In this document: positions 23,091 to 34,814 of the stretch, piece by piece
Position numbering within the stretch: position 1 is the stretch's first letter
Layout of the letters: the number at the start of each line of letters is the position of its first letter
Source of the DNA: Osmia lignaria lignaria
Lineage: Eukaryota; Arthropoda; Insecta; Hymenoptera; Megachilidae
DNA: 64,000 nucleotides
Assembly (NCBI RefSeq): GCF_051020975.1
Contig: NW_027478168.1
Coordinates: 3,968,001-4,032,000, forward strand
Direction: 5' to 3'
Made by a program: the position numbers and the translations under genes
The notes under the pieces: generated by a model
What the model was told of the DNA's origin: nothing
Database searches by the model: none
The model's input: only the letters and a program-made list of their open reading frames with translations

Positions 23091-24378
23091 TTGCAGATTT
23101 ATCTCAAGGGAAGGGGCCTGACGGACATATTTCGAGATATTTCTTCTTCTTGTTGTTCTTCTTCTGCACAGCTAAGCTGGAAGTGGCATTTGCAGCTCGC
23201 AATAGTGCAGAGTTATCTCAAAGAAAGGGGCCACGGTGTTTCTGTATCTCTATTATGTTGGTGCGGCTTCGGAACTTTTAAATATCTCGATATATCTCGA
23301 AAACTACGCTTCTGATCAAAAAATATCATAGAACATAAATTGTAGGAAACATAATTCTCTACAAAAAAGGTCTCTTAACATTTTGCCATAGCCCGCTTCG
23401 TTTCCGAGATATTTGCAGATTTATCTCAAGGGATGGGGCCTGACGGACATATTTCGAGATATTTCTTCTTCTTGTTGTTCTTCTTCTGCACAGCTAAGCT
23501 GGAAGTGGCATTTGCGGCTCGCACTAGTGCAGAGTTATCTCAAAAAAAGGGGCCACGGTGTTTCTGCATCTCTATTATGTTGGTGCGGCTTCGGAACTTT
23601 TAAATATCTTGATATATCTCGAGAGCTACGCATCTGATCAAAAAATATCATAGAACATAAAAAGTAGGAAACTTAATTCTCTACAAAAAAGGTCTCTTAA
23701 CAATTTGCCATAGCTCGCTTCGTTTCGGAGATATTTGCAGATTTATCTCAAGGGAAGGGGCCTGACGGACATATTTCGAGATATTTCTTCTTCTTGTTGT
23801 TCTTCTTCTGCACAGCTAAGCTGGAAGTGGCATTTGCAGCTCGCAATAGTGCAGAGTTATCTCAAAGAAAGGGGCCACGGTGTTTCTGTATCTCTATTAT
23901 GTTGGTGCGGCTTCGGAACTTTTAAATATCTTGATATATCTCGAGAACTACGCATCTGATCAAAAAATATCATAGAACATAAAAAGTAGGAAACTTAATT
24001 CTCTACAAAAAATGTCTCTTAACATTTTGCCATAGCTCGCTTCGTTTCCGAGATATTTGCAGATTTATCTCAAGGGAAGGGGCCTGACGGACATATTTCG
24101 AGATATTTCTTCTTCTTGTTGTTCTTCTTCTGCACAGCTAAGCTGGAAGTGGCATTTGCAGCTCGCAATAGTGCAGAGTTATCTCAAAGAAAGGGGCCAC
24201 GGTGTTTCTGTATCTCTATTATGTTGGTGCGGCTTCGGAACTTTTAAATATCTCGATATATCTCGAAAACTACGCTTCTGATCAAAAAATATCATAGAAC
24301 ATAAATTGTAGGAAACATAATTCTCTACAAAAAAGGTCTCTTAAGATTTTGCCATAGCTCGTTTCGTTTCCGAGATAT
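22769..24378 (+). repeat. Local 3-monomer spacing: 22769-23412 repeated at 23735-24378
   Basis: Both pairs are preceded by CTTAACAATTTGCC and TTTCGGAGATATTTG. Each consists of an a-type monomer followed by a b-type monomer, 966 bp apart. The monomer between them (23413) has GGGATGGGGCC and CAAAAAAAGG with CTGCATCTC, similar in its second half to those at 17616 and 22446. The repeated tract therefore begins inside the preceding monomers. Confidence 0.87.
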
Positions 24379-26954
24379 TTGCAGATATATCTCAAGGGAA
24401 GGGGCCTGACGGACATATTTCGAGATATTTCTTCTTCTTGTTGTTCTTCTTCTGCACAGCTAAACTGGAAGTGGCATTTCCAGCTCGCAATAGTGCAGAG
24501 TTATCTCAAAGAAAGGGGTCACGGTGTTTCTGTATCTCTATTATGTTAGTGCGGCTTCGGAACTTTTAAATATCTCGATATATCTCGAAAACTACGCTTC
24601 TGATCAAAAAATATCATAGAACATAAATTGTAGGAAACATAATTCTCTACAAAAAAGGTCTCTTAACATTTTGCCATAGCTCGCTTCGTTTCCGACATAT
24701 TTGCAGATATATCTCAAGGGAAGGGGCCTGACGGACATATTTCGAGATATTTCTTCTTCTTGTTCTTCTTCTTCTGCACAGCTAAGCTGGAAGTGGCATT
24801 TGCAGCTCGCAATAGTGCAGAGTTATCTCAAAGAAAGGGGCCACGGTGTTTCTGTATCTCTATTATGTTGGTGCGGCTTCGGAACTTTTAAATATCACGA
24901 TATTTCTCGAAAACTACGCTTCTGATCAAAAAACATCATAGAACATAAATTGTAGGAAACATAATTCTCTACAAAAAAGGTCTCTTAAGATTTTGCCATA
25001 GCTCGTTTCGTTTCCGAGATATTTGCAGATATATCTCAAGGGAAGGGGCCTGACGGACATATTTCGAGATATTTCTTCTTCTTGTTGTTCTTCTTCTGCA
25101 CAGCTAAACTGGAAGTGGCATTTCCAGCTCGCAATAGTGCAGAGTTATCTCAAAGAAAGGGGCCACTGTGTTTCTGTATCTCTATTATGTTGGTGCGGCT
25201 TCGGAACTTTTAAATATCTCGATATATCTCGAAAACTACGCTTCTGATCAAAAAATATCATAGAACATAAATTGTAGGAAACATAATTCTCTACAAAAAA
25301 GGTCTCTTAACATTTTGCCATAGCTCGCTTCGTTTCCGACATATTTGCAGATATATCTCAAGGGAAGGGGCCTGACGGACATATTTCGAGATATTTCTTC
25401 TTCTTGTTCTTCTTCTTCTGCACAGCTAAGCTGGAAGTGGCATTTGCAGCTCGCAATAGTGCAGAGTTATCTCAAAGAAAGGGGCCACGGTGTTTCTGTA
25501 TCTCTATTATGTTGGTGCGGCTTCGGAACTTTTAAATATCTCGATATTTCTCGAAAACTACGCTTCTGATCAAAAAATATCATAGAACATAAATTGTAGG
25601 AAACATAATTCTCTACAAAAAAGGTCTCTTAAGATTTTGCCATAGCTCGTTTCGTTTCCGAGATATTTGCAGATATATCTCAAGGGAAGGGGCCTGACGG
25701 ACATATTTCGAGATATTTCTTCTTCTTGTTGTTCTTCTTCTGCACAGCTAAACTGGAAGTGGCATTTCCAGCTCGCAATAGTGCAGAGTTATCTCAAAGA
25801 AAGGGGCCACGGTGTTTCTGTATCTCTATTATGTTGGTGCGGCTTCGGAACTTTTAAATATCTCGATATTTCTCGAAAACTACGCTTCTGATCAAAAAAT
25901 ATCATAGAACATAAATTGTAGGAAACATAATTCTCTACAAAAAAGGTCTCTTAAGATTTTGCCATAGCTCGTTTCGTTTCCGAGATATTTGCAGATATAT
26001 CTCAAGGGAAGGGGCCTGACGGACATATTTCGAGATATTTCTTCTTCTTGTTGTTCTTCTTCTGCACAGCTAAACTGGAAGTGGCATTTCCAGCTCGCAA
26101 TAGTGCAGAGTTATCTCAAAGAAAGGGGCCACGGTGTTTCTGTATCTCTATTATGTTGGTGCGGCTTCGGAACTTTTAAATATCTCGATATATCTCGAAA
26201 ACTACGCTTCTGATCAAAAAATATCATAGAACATAAATTGTAGGAAACATAATTCTCTACAAAAAAGGTCTCTTAACATTTTGCCATAGCTCGCTTCGTT
26301 TCCGACATATTTGCAGATATATCTCAAGGGAAGGGGCCTGACGGACATATTTCGAGATATTTCTTCTTCTTGTTCTTCTTCTTCTGCACAGCTAAGCTGG
26401 AAGTGGCATTTGCAGCTCGCAATAGTGCAGAGTTATCTCAAAGAAAGGGGCCACGGTGTTTCTGTATCTCTATTATGTTGGTGCGGCTTCGGAACTTTTA
26501 AATATCTCGATATTTCTCGAAAACTACGCTTCTGATCAAAAAATATCATAGAACATAAATTGTAGGAAACATAATTCTCTACAAAAAAGGTCTCTTAAGA
26601 TTTTGCCATAGCTCGTTTCGTTTCCGAGATATTTGCAGATATATCTCAAGGGAAGGGGCCTGACGGACATATTTCGAGATATTTCTTCTTCTTGTTGTTC
26701 TTCTTCTGCACAGCTAAGCTGGAAGTGGCATTTGCGGCTCGCACAGGTGCAGAGTTATCTCAAAGATAGGGGCCACGGTGTTTCTGTATCTCTATTTTGT
26801 TGGTGCGGCTTCGGAACTTTTAAATATCTTGATATATCTCGAGAACTACGCATCTGATCAAAAAATATCATAGAACATAAAAAGTAGGAAACTTGATTCT
26901 CTACAAAAAAGGTCTCTTAACATTTTGCCATAGCTCGCTTCGTTTCCGAGATAT
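24379..26954 (+). repeat. Alternating 2- and 3-monomer subregion
   Basis: Two monomer kinds alternate. One is preceded by TCTTAAGATTTTGCCATAG and CTCGTTTCG and has the AAACTGG/TTCCAGC middle (24379, 25023, 25667, 25989). The other is preceded by TTTCCGACATATTTG and has TTGTTCTTCTTCTTC (24701, 25345, 26311). Order is 1-2-1-2-1-1-2. Nearly all have b-type tails, several with CGATATTTCTCG. The monomer at 24379 has GTTAGTGCGG, and that at 25023 has CCACTGTG. Confidence 0.85.
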
Positions 26955-27276
26955 TTGCAGATTTATCTCGAGGGAGGTGGCCTGACGGACATATTTCGAG
27001 ATATTTCTTCTTCTTGTTGTTCTTCTTCTGCACAGCTAAGCTGGAAGTGGCATTTGCGGCTCGCACAAGTGCAGAGTTATCTCAAAGAAAGGGGCCACGG
27101 TGTTTCTGTATCTCTATTATGTTGGTGCGGCATCGGAACTTTTAAATATCTTGATATATCTCGAGAACTACGCATCTAATCAAAAAATATCATAGAACAT
27201 AAAAAGTAGGAAACTTAATTCTCTACAAAAAAGGTCTCTTAACATTTTGCCATAGCTCGCTTCGTTTCCGAGATAT

Positions 27277-29852
27277 TTGCAGATTTATCTCGAGGGAAGG
27301 GGCCTGACGGACATATTTCGAGATATTTCTTCTTCTTGTTGTTCTTCTTCTGCACAGCTAAGCTGGAAGTGGCATTTGCGGCTCGCACTAGTGCAGTGTT
27401 ATCTCAAAGAAAGGGGCCACGGTGTTTCTGTATCTCTATTATGTTGGTGCGGCTTCGGAACGTTTAAATATCTCGATATATGTCGAAAACTACGCATCTG
27501 ATCAAAAAATATCATAGAACATAAAAAGTAGGAAACTTAATTCTCTACAAAAAAGGTCTCTTAACATTTTGCCATAGCTCGCTTTGTTTCCGAGATATTT
27601 GCAGATTTATCTCAAGGGAAGGGGCCTGACGGACATATTTCGAGATATTTCTTCTTCTTGTTGTTCTTCTTCTGCACAGCTAAGCTGGAAGTGGCATTTA
27701 CAGCTCGCAATAGTGCAGAGTTATCTTAAAGAAAGGGGCCACGGTGTTTCTGTATCTCTATTATGTTGGTGCGGCTTCGGAACTTTTAAATATCTCGATA
27801 TATCTCGAAAACTACGCTTCTGATCAAAAAATATCATAGAACATAAATTGTAGGAAACATAATTCTATACAAAAAAGGTCTCTTAACATTTTGCCATAGC
27901 TCGCTTCGTTTCCGACATATTTGCAGATATATCTCAAGGGAAGGGGCCTGACGGACATATTTCGAGATATTTCTTCTTCTTGTTCTTCTTCTTCTGCACA
28001 GCTAAGCTGGAAGTGGCATTTGCAGCTCGCAATAGTGCAGAGTTATCTCAAAGAAAGGGGCCACGGTGTTTCTGTATCTCTATTATGTTGGTGCGGCTTC
28101 GGAACTTTTAAATATCTTGATATATGTCAAGAACTACTCATCTGATCAAAAAATATCATAGAACATAAAAAGTAGGAAACTTAATTCTCTACAAAAAAGG
28201 TCTCTTAACATTTTGCCATAGCTCGCTTCGTTTCCGAGATATTTGCAGATCTATCTCAAGGGAAGGGGCCTGACGGACATATTTCGAGATATTTCTTCTT
28301 CTTGTTGTTCTTCTTCTGCACAGCTAAACTGGAAGTGGCATTTCCAGCTCGCAATAGTGCAGAGTTATCTCAAAGAAAGGGGCCACGGTGTTTCTGTATC
28401 TCTATTATGTTGGTGCGGCTTCGGAACTTTTAAATATCTCGATATATGTCGAAAACTACGCATCTGATCAAAAAATATCATAGAACATAAAAAGTAGGAA
28501 ACTTAATTCTCTACAAAAAAGGTCTCTTAACATTTTGCCATAGCTCGCTTTGTTTCCGAGATATTTGCAGATTTATCTCAAGGGAAGGGGCCTGACGGAT
28601 ATATTTCGAGATATTTCTTCTTCTTGTTGTTCTTCTTCTGCACAGCTAAGCTGGAAGTGGCATTTACAGCTCGCAATAGTGCAGAGTTATCTTAAAGAAA
28701 GGGGCCACGGTGTTTCTGTATCTCTATTATGTTGGTGCGGCTTCGGAACTTTTAAATATCTTGATATATCTCGAGAACTACGCATCTGATCAAAAAATAT
28801 CATAGAACATAAAAAGTAGGAAACTTAATTCTCTACAAAAAAGGTCTCTTAACGTTTTGCCATAGCCCGCTTCGTTTCCGAGATATTTGCAGATTTATCT
28901 CAAGGGATGGGGCCTGACGGACATATTTCGAGATATTTCTTCTTCTTGTTATTCTTCTTCTGCACAGCTAAGCTGGAAGTGGCATTTGCGGCTCGCACTA
29001 GTGCAGAGTTATCTCAAAAAAAGGGGCCACGGTGTTTCTGCATCTCTATTATGTTGGTGCGGCTTCGGAACTTTTAAATATCTTGATATATCTCGAGAAC
29101 TACGCATCTGATCAAAAAATATCATAGAACATAAAAAGTAGGAAACTTAATTCTCTACAAAAAAGGTCTCTTAACATTTTGCCATAGCTCGCTTCGTTTC
29201 CGAGATATTTGCAGATCTATCTCAAGGGAAGGGGCCTGACGGACATATTTCGAGATATTTCTTCTTCTTGTTGTTCTTCTTCTGCACAGCTAAACTGGAA
29301 GTGGCATTTGCAGCTCGCAATAGTGCAGAGTTATCTCAAAGAAAGGGGCCACGGTGTTTCTGTATCTCTATTATGTTGGTGCGGCTTCGGAACTTTTAAA
29401 TATCTTGATATATGTCAAGAACTACGCATCTGATCAAAAAATATCATAGAACATAAAAAGTAGGAAACTTAATTCTCTACAAAAAAGGTCTCTTAACATT
29501 TTGCCATAGCTCGCTTTGTTTCCGAGATATTTGCAGATTTATCTCAAGGGAAGGGGCCTGACGGACATATTTCGAGATATTTCTTCTTCTTGTTGTTCTT
29601 CTTCTGCACAGCTAAGCTGGAAGTGGCATTTACAGCTCGCAATAGTGCAGAGTTATCTCAAAGAAAGGGGCCACGGTGTTTCTGTATCTCTATTATGTTG
29701 GTGCGTCTTCGGAACTTTTAAATATCTCGATATATCTCGAAAACTACGCTTCTGATCAAAAAATATCATAGAACATAAATTGTAGGAAACATAATTCTCT
29801 ACAAAAAACGTCTCTTAACATTTTGCCGTAGCTCGTTTCGTTTCCGAGATAT
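27277..29852 (+). repeat. 3-monomer repeat, marker GCTTTGTTTCCG
   Basis: Monomers at 27599, 28565 and 29531 (966 bp apart) are each preceded by GCTTTGTTTCCG. The first two also share CTTAAAGAAAGG. Each follows a monomer whose tail reads GATATATGTCGAAAAC or GATATATGTCAAGAAC. Heads with GATCTATCTC at 28243 and 29209 match those at 17294 and 22124 of repeat E, so this region shares ancestry with the 10-mer. Confidence 0.83.
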
Positions 29853-31140
29853 TTGCAGATTCAGCTCAAAGGAACTGGCCTGACGGACATATTTCGAGAT
29901 ATTTCTTCTTCTTGTTGTTCTTCCTCTGCACAGCTAAGCTGGAAGTGGCATTTGCAGCTCGCAATAGTGCAGAGTTATCTCAAAGAAAGGGGCCACGGTG
30001 TTTCTGTATCTCTATTATGTTGGTGCGGCTTCGGAACTTTTAAATATCTTGATATATCTCGAGAACTACGCGTCTGATCAAAAAATATCATAGAACGTAA
30101 AAAGTAGGAAACATAATTCTGTACAAAAAAGGTCTCTTAACATTTTGCCATAGCTCGCTTCGTTTCCGAGATATTTGCAGATTTATCTCAAGGGAAGGGG
30201 CCTGACGGACATATTTCGAGATATTTCTTCTTCTTGTTGTTCTTCTTCTGCACAGCTAAGCTGGAAGTGGCATTTACAGCTCGCAATAGTGCAGAGTTAT
30301 CTCAAAGAAAGGGGCCACGGTGTTTCTGTATCCCTATTATGTTGGTGCGGCTTCGGAACTTTTAAATATCTAGATATATCTCGAAAACTACGCTTCGGAT
30401 CAAAAAATATCATAGAACATAGATAGTAGGAAACATAATTCTCTACAAAAAACGTCTCTTAACATTTTGCCATAGCTCGCTTCGTTTCCGACATATGTGC
30501 AGATTCATCTCAAGGGAAGGGGCCTGACGGACATATTTCGAGATATTTCTTCTTCTTGTTGTTCTTCTTCTGCACAGCTAAGCTGGAAGTGGCATGTGCA
30601 ACTCGCACTAGTGCAGAGTTATCTCAAAGAAAGGGGCCACGGCGTTTCTGTATCTCTATTATGTTGGTGCGACTTCGGAACTTTTAAATATCTTGATATA
30701 TCTCGAGAACTACGCATCTGATCAAAAAATATCATAGAACATAAAAAGTAGGAAACTTAATTCTCTACAAAAAAGGTCTCTTAACATTTTGCCATAGCTC
30801 GCTTCGTTTCCGAGATATTTGCAGATTTATCTCAAGGGAAGGGGCCTGACGGACATATTTCGAGATATTTCTTCTTCTTGTTGTTCTTCTTCTGCACAGC
30901 TAAGCTGGAAGTGGCATTTGCGGCTCGCACTAGTGCAGAGTTATCTCAAAGAAAGGGGCCACGGTGTTTCAGTATCTCTATTATGTTGGTGCGGCTTCGG
31001 AACTTTTAAATATCTCGATATATCTCGAAAACTACGCTTCTGATCAAAAAATATCATAGAACATAAATTGTAGGAAACATAATTCTCTACAAAAAAGGTC
31101 TCTTAACATTTTGCCATAGCTCGCTTCGTTTCCGAGATAT

Positions 31141-31784
31141 TTGCAGATATATCTCAAGGGAAGGGGCCTGACGGACATATTTCGAGATATTTCTTCTTCT
31201 TGTTGTTCTTCTTCTGCACAGCTAAGCTGGAAGTGGCATTTACAGCTCGCAATAGTGCAGAGTTATCTCAAAGAAAGGGGCCACGGTGTTTCTGTATCTC
31301 TATTATGTTGGTGCGGCTTCGGAACTTTTAAATATCTTGATATATCTCGAGAACTACGCATCTGATCAAAAAATATCATAGAACATAAAAAGTAGGAAAC
31401 TTAATTCTCTACAAAAAAGGTCTCTTAACATTTTGCCATAGCTCTCTTCGTTTCCGAGATATTTGCAGATTTATCTCAAGGGAAGGGGCCTGACGGACAT
31501 ATTTCGAGATATTTCTTCTTCTTGTTGTTCTTCTTCTGCATAGCTAAGCTGGAAGTGGCATTTGCAGCTCGCAATAGTGCAGAGTTATCTCAAAGAAAGG
31601 GGCCACGGTGTTTCTGTATCTCTATTATGTTGGTGCGGCTTCGGAACTTTTAAATATCTCGATATATCTCGAAAACTACGCTTCTGATCAAAAAATATCA
31701 TAGAACATAAATTGTAGGAAACAGAATTCTCTACAAAACAGGTCTCTTAACATTTTGCCATAGCTTGCTTCGTTTCCGAGATAT
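31141..31784 (+). repeat. 2-monomer block, copy 1 (4-monomer spacing)
   Basis: This block matches 32429-33072, 1288 bp away. Markers are TTTACAGCTCGC in the first monomer, CATAGCTCTCTTCG at the junction, CTGCATAGCTAAGC in the second, and AAACAGAATTC in the following tail. The tails of the second monomers differ (b-type here, a-type at 32751), so one of them has been overwritten. Confidence 0.83.
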
Positions 31785-33394
31785 TTGCAGATATATCTCA
31801 AGGGAAGGGGCCTGCCGGACATATTTCGAGATATTTCTTCTTCTTGTTGTTCTTCTTCTGCACAGCTAAGCTGGAAGTGGCATTTGTGGCTCGCACTAGT
31901 GCAGAGTTATCTCAAAGAAAGGGGCCACGGTGTTTCTGTATCTCTATTATGTTGGTGCGGCTTCGGAACTTTTAAATATCTCGATATATCTCGAAAACTA
32001 CGCTTCTGATCAAAAAATATCATAGAACATAAATTGTAGGAAACATAATTCTCTACAAAAAACGTCTCTTAAGATTTTGCCATAGCTCGCTTCGTTTCCG
32101 AGATATTTGCAGATTCAGCTCAAAGGAACGGGCCTGACGGACATATTTCGAGATACTTCTTCTTCTTGTTGTTCTTCTTCTGCACAGCTAAGCTGGAAGT
32201 GGCATTTGCAGCTCGCACTAGTGCAGAGTTATCTCAAAGAAAGGGGCCACGGTGTTTCTGTATCTCTATTATGTTGGTGCGCCTTCGGAACTTTTAAATA
32301 TCTCGATATATCTCGAAAACTACGCTTCTGATCAAAAAATATCATAGAACATAAATTGTAGGAAACATAATTCTCTACAAAAAAGGTCTCTTAACATTTT
32401 GCCATAGCTCGCTTCGTTTCCGAGATATTTGCAGATATATCTGAAGGGAAGGGGCCTGACGGACATATTTCGAGATATTTCTTCTTCTTGTTGTTCTTCT
32501 ACTGCACAGCTAAGCTGGAAGTGGCATTTACAGCTCGCAATAGTGCAGAGTTATCTCAAAGAAAGGGGCCACGGTGTTTCTGTATCTCTATTATGTTGGT
32601 GCGGCTTCGGAACTTTTAAATATCTTGATATATCTCGAGAACTACGCATCTGATCAAAAAATATCATAGAACATAAAAAGTAGGAAACTTAATTCTCTAC
32701 AAAAAAGGTCTCTTAACATTTTGCCATAGCTCTCTTCGTTTCCGAGATATTTGCAGATTTATCTCAAGGGAAGGGGCCTGACGGACATATTTCGAGATAT
32801 TTCTTCTTCTTGTTGTTCTTCTTCTGCATAGCTAAGCTGGAAGTGGCATTTGCAGCTCGCAATAGTGCAGAGTTATCTCAAAGAAAGGGGCCACGGTGTT
32901 TCTGTATCTCTATTATGTTGGTGCGGCTTCGGAACTTTTAAATATCTTGATATATCTCGAGAACTACGCATCTGATCAAAAAATATCATAGAACATAAAT
33001 TGTAGGAAACAGAATTCTCTACAAAAAACGTCTCTTAACATTTTGCCATAGCTCGCTTCGTTTCCGAGATATTTGCAGATTCATCTCAAGGGAAGGGGCC
33101 TGACGGACATATTTCGAGATATTTCTTCTTCTTGTTGTTCTTCTTCTGCACAGCTAAGCTGGAAGTGGCATTTGCAGCTCGCAATAGTGCAGAGTTATCT
33201 CAAAGAAAGGGGCCACGGTGTTTCTGTATCTCTATTATGTTGGTGCGGCTTCGGAACTTTTAAATATCTTGATATATCTCGAGAACTACGCATCTGATCA
33301 AAAAATATCATAGAACATAAAAAGTAGGAAACTTAATTCTCTACAAAAAAGGTCTCTTAACATTTTGCCATAGCTCGCTTCGTTTCCGAGATAT

Positions 33395-33716
33395 TTGCAG
33401 ATTTATCTCAAGGGAAGGGGCCTGACGGACATATTTCGAGATATTTCTTCTTCTTGTTGTTCTTCTTCTGCACAGCTAAGCTGGAAGTGGCATTTGCGGC
33501 TCGCACTAGTGCAGAGTTATCTCAAAGAAAGGGGCCACGGTGTTTCTGTATCTCTATTATGTTGGTGCGGCTTCGGAACTTTTAAATATCTCGATATATC
33601 TCGAAAACTACGCTTCTGATCAAAAAATATCATAGAACATAAATTGTAGGAAACATAATTCTCTACAAAAAAGGTCTCTTAACATTTTGCCATAGCTCGC
33701 TTGGTTTCCGAGATAT
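33395..33716 (+). repeat. Reference monomer, b-type tail with palindromic middle
   Basis: This copy represents the second large monomer class. The middle reads GCGGCTCGCACTAGTGC, which contains the perfect 10-bp palindrome GCACTAGTGC. The tail is b-type: CTCGATATATCTCGAAAAC, ACGCTTC, AAATTGTAGG and AAACATAATT. It lacks the CTCGAG hexamer of a-type tails. In this class TCGAGATATTT (33436-33446) has a perfect 11-base reverse complement at 33584-33594. The two ATATCTCG motifs of the tail lie 10 bp apart, at 33586-33593 and 33596-33603. As in most copies with this tail, the next monomer begins with GATATATCTC rather than GATTTATCTC. Confidence 0.95.
33584..33603. other. ATATCTCG direct pair, 10-bp spacing, inverted partner at 33436-33446
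   Basis: The tail holds ATATCTCG twice with a 10-bp start-to-start distance, close to one DNA helical turn. AAATATCTCGA at 33584-33594 is the perfect reverse complement of TCGAGATATTT at 33436-33446. A further forward CGAGATATTT straddles each monomer boundary. Each monomer therefore carries at least four CGAGATAT-family motifs, two per orientation. In a-type tails the first one is ATATCTTG. Confidence 0.8.
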
Positions 33717-34814
33717 TTGCAGATATATCTCAAGGGAAGGGGCCTGACGGACATATTTCGAGATATTTCTTCTTCTTGTTGTTCTTCTTCTGCACAGCTA
33801 AGCTGCAAGTGGCATTTACAGCTCGCAATAGTGCAGAGTTATCTCAAAGAAAGGGGCCACGGTGTTTCTGTATCTCTATTATGTTGGTGCGGCTTCGGAA
33901 CTTTTAAATATCTCGATGTATCTCGAAAACTACGCTTCTGATCAAAAAATATCATAGAACATAAATTGTAGGAAACATAATTCTCTACAAAAAAGGTCTC
34001 TTAACATTTTGCCATAGCTCGCTTCGTTTCCGAGATATTTGCAGATATATCTCAAGGGAAGGGGCCTGACGGACATATTTCGAGATATTTCTTCTTCTTG
34101 TTGTTCTTCTTCTGCACAGCTAAGCTGGAAGTGGCATTTACAGCTCGCAATAGTGCAGAGTTATCTCAAAGAAAGGGGCCATGGTGTTTCTGTATCCCTA
34201 TTATGTTGGTGCGGCTTCGGAACTTTTAAATATCTCGATATATCTCGAAAACTACGCTTCTGATCAAAAAATATCATAGAACATAAATTGTAGGAAACAT
34301 AATTCTCTACAAAAAACGTCTCTTAAGATTTTGCCACAGCTCGCTTCGTTTCCGAGATATTTGCAGATTCAGCTCAAAGGAACTGGCCTGATGAACATAT
34401 TTCGAGATATTTCTTCTTCTTGTTGTTCTTCTTCTGCACAGCTAAGCTGGAAGTGGCATTTGCGGCTCGCACTAGTGCAGAGTTATCTCAAAGAAAGGGG
34501 CCACGGTGTTTCTGTATCTCTATTATGTTGGTGCGGCTTCGGAACTTTTAAATATCTCGATATATCTCGAAAACTACGCTTCTGATCAAAAAATATCATA
34601 GAACATAAAAAGTAGGAAACTTAATTCTCTACAAAAAAGGTCTCTTAACATTTTGCCATAGCTCGCTTCGTTTCCGAGATATGTGCAGATTTATCTCAAG
34701 GGAAGGGGCCTGACGGACATATTTCGAGATATTTCTTCTTCTTGGTGTTCTTCTTCTGCACAGCTAAGCTGGAAGTGGCATTTGCGGCTCGCACTAGTGC
34801 AGAGTTATCTCAAC

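Larger units (their letters stand above)
32561..34814 (+). repeat. 7-monomer higher-order repeat J, copy 1
   Basis: This tract is followed immediately by a near-perfect copy. Shared sequence runs from 32561 to 34925 and again from 34815 to 37179 (2365 bp at an offset of 2254 bp, which is 7 x 322). The single difference I see is A34283 against G36537. Left breakpoint: CTCAAAG at 32560 against CTCAACG at 34814. Right breakpoint: GAACATAAAAAG at 34926 against GAAGATAAAAAG at 37180. Rare markers carried twice are CTGCATAGC, CGCTTGGTTTCC, GCTGCAAGTGG, GGCCATGGTG, GCCACAGCTCGC, CTGATGAACATATT and TTCTTGGTGTTC. Confidence 0.95.

Noticed and set aside
33620..33808. Reverse-strand open frames of 62-76 codons (also 35874, 42419, 58736, 60668, 61634)
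   Set aside because: They are antisense shadows of the same monomer segment, created by single-base variants, with no family resemblance I recognise.
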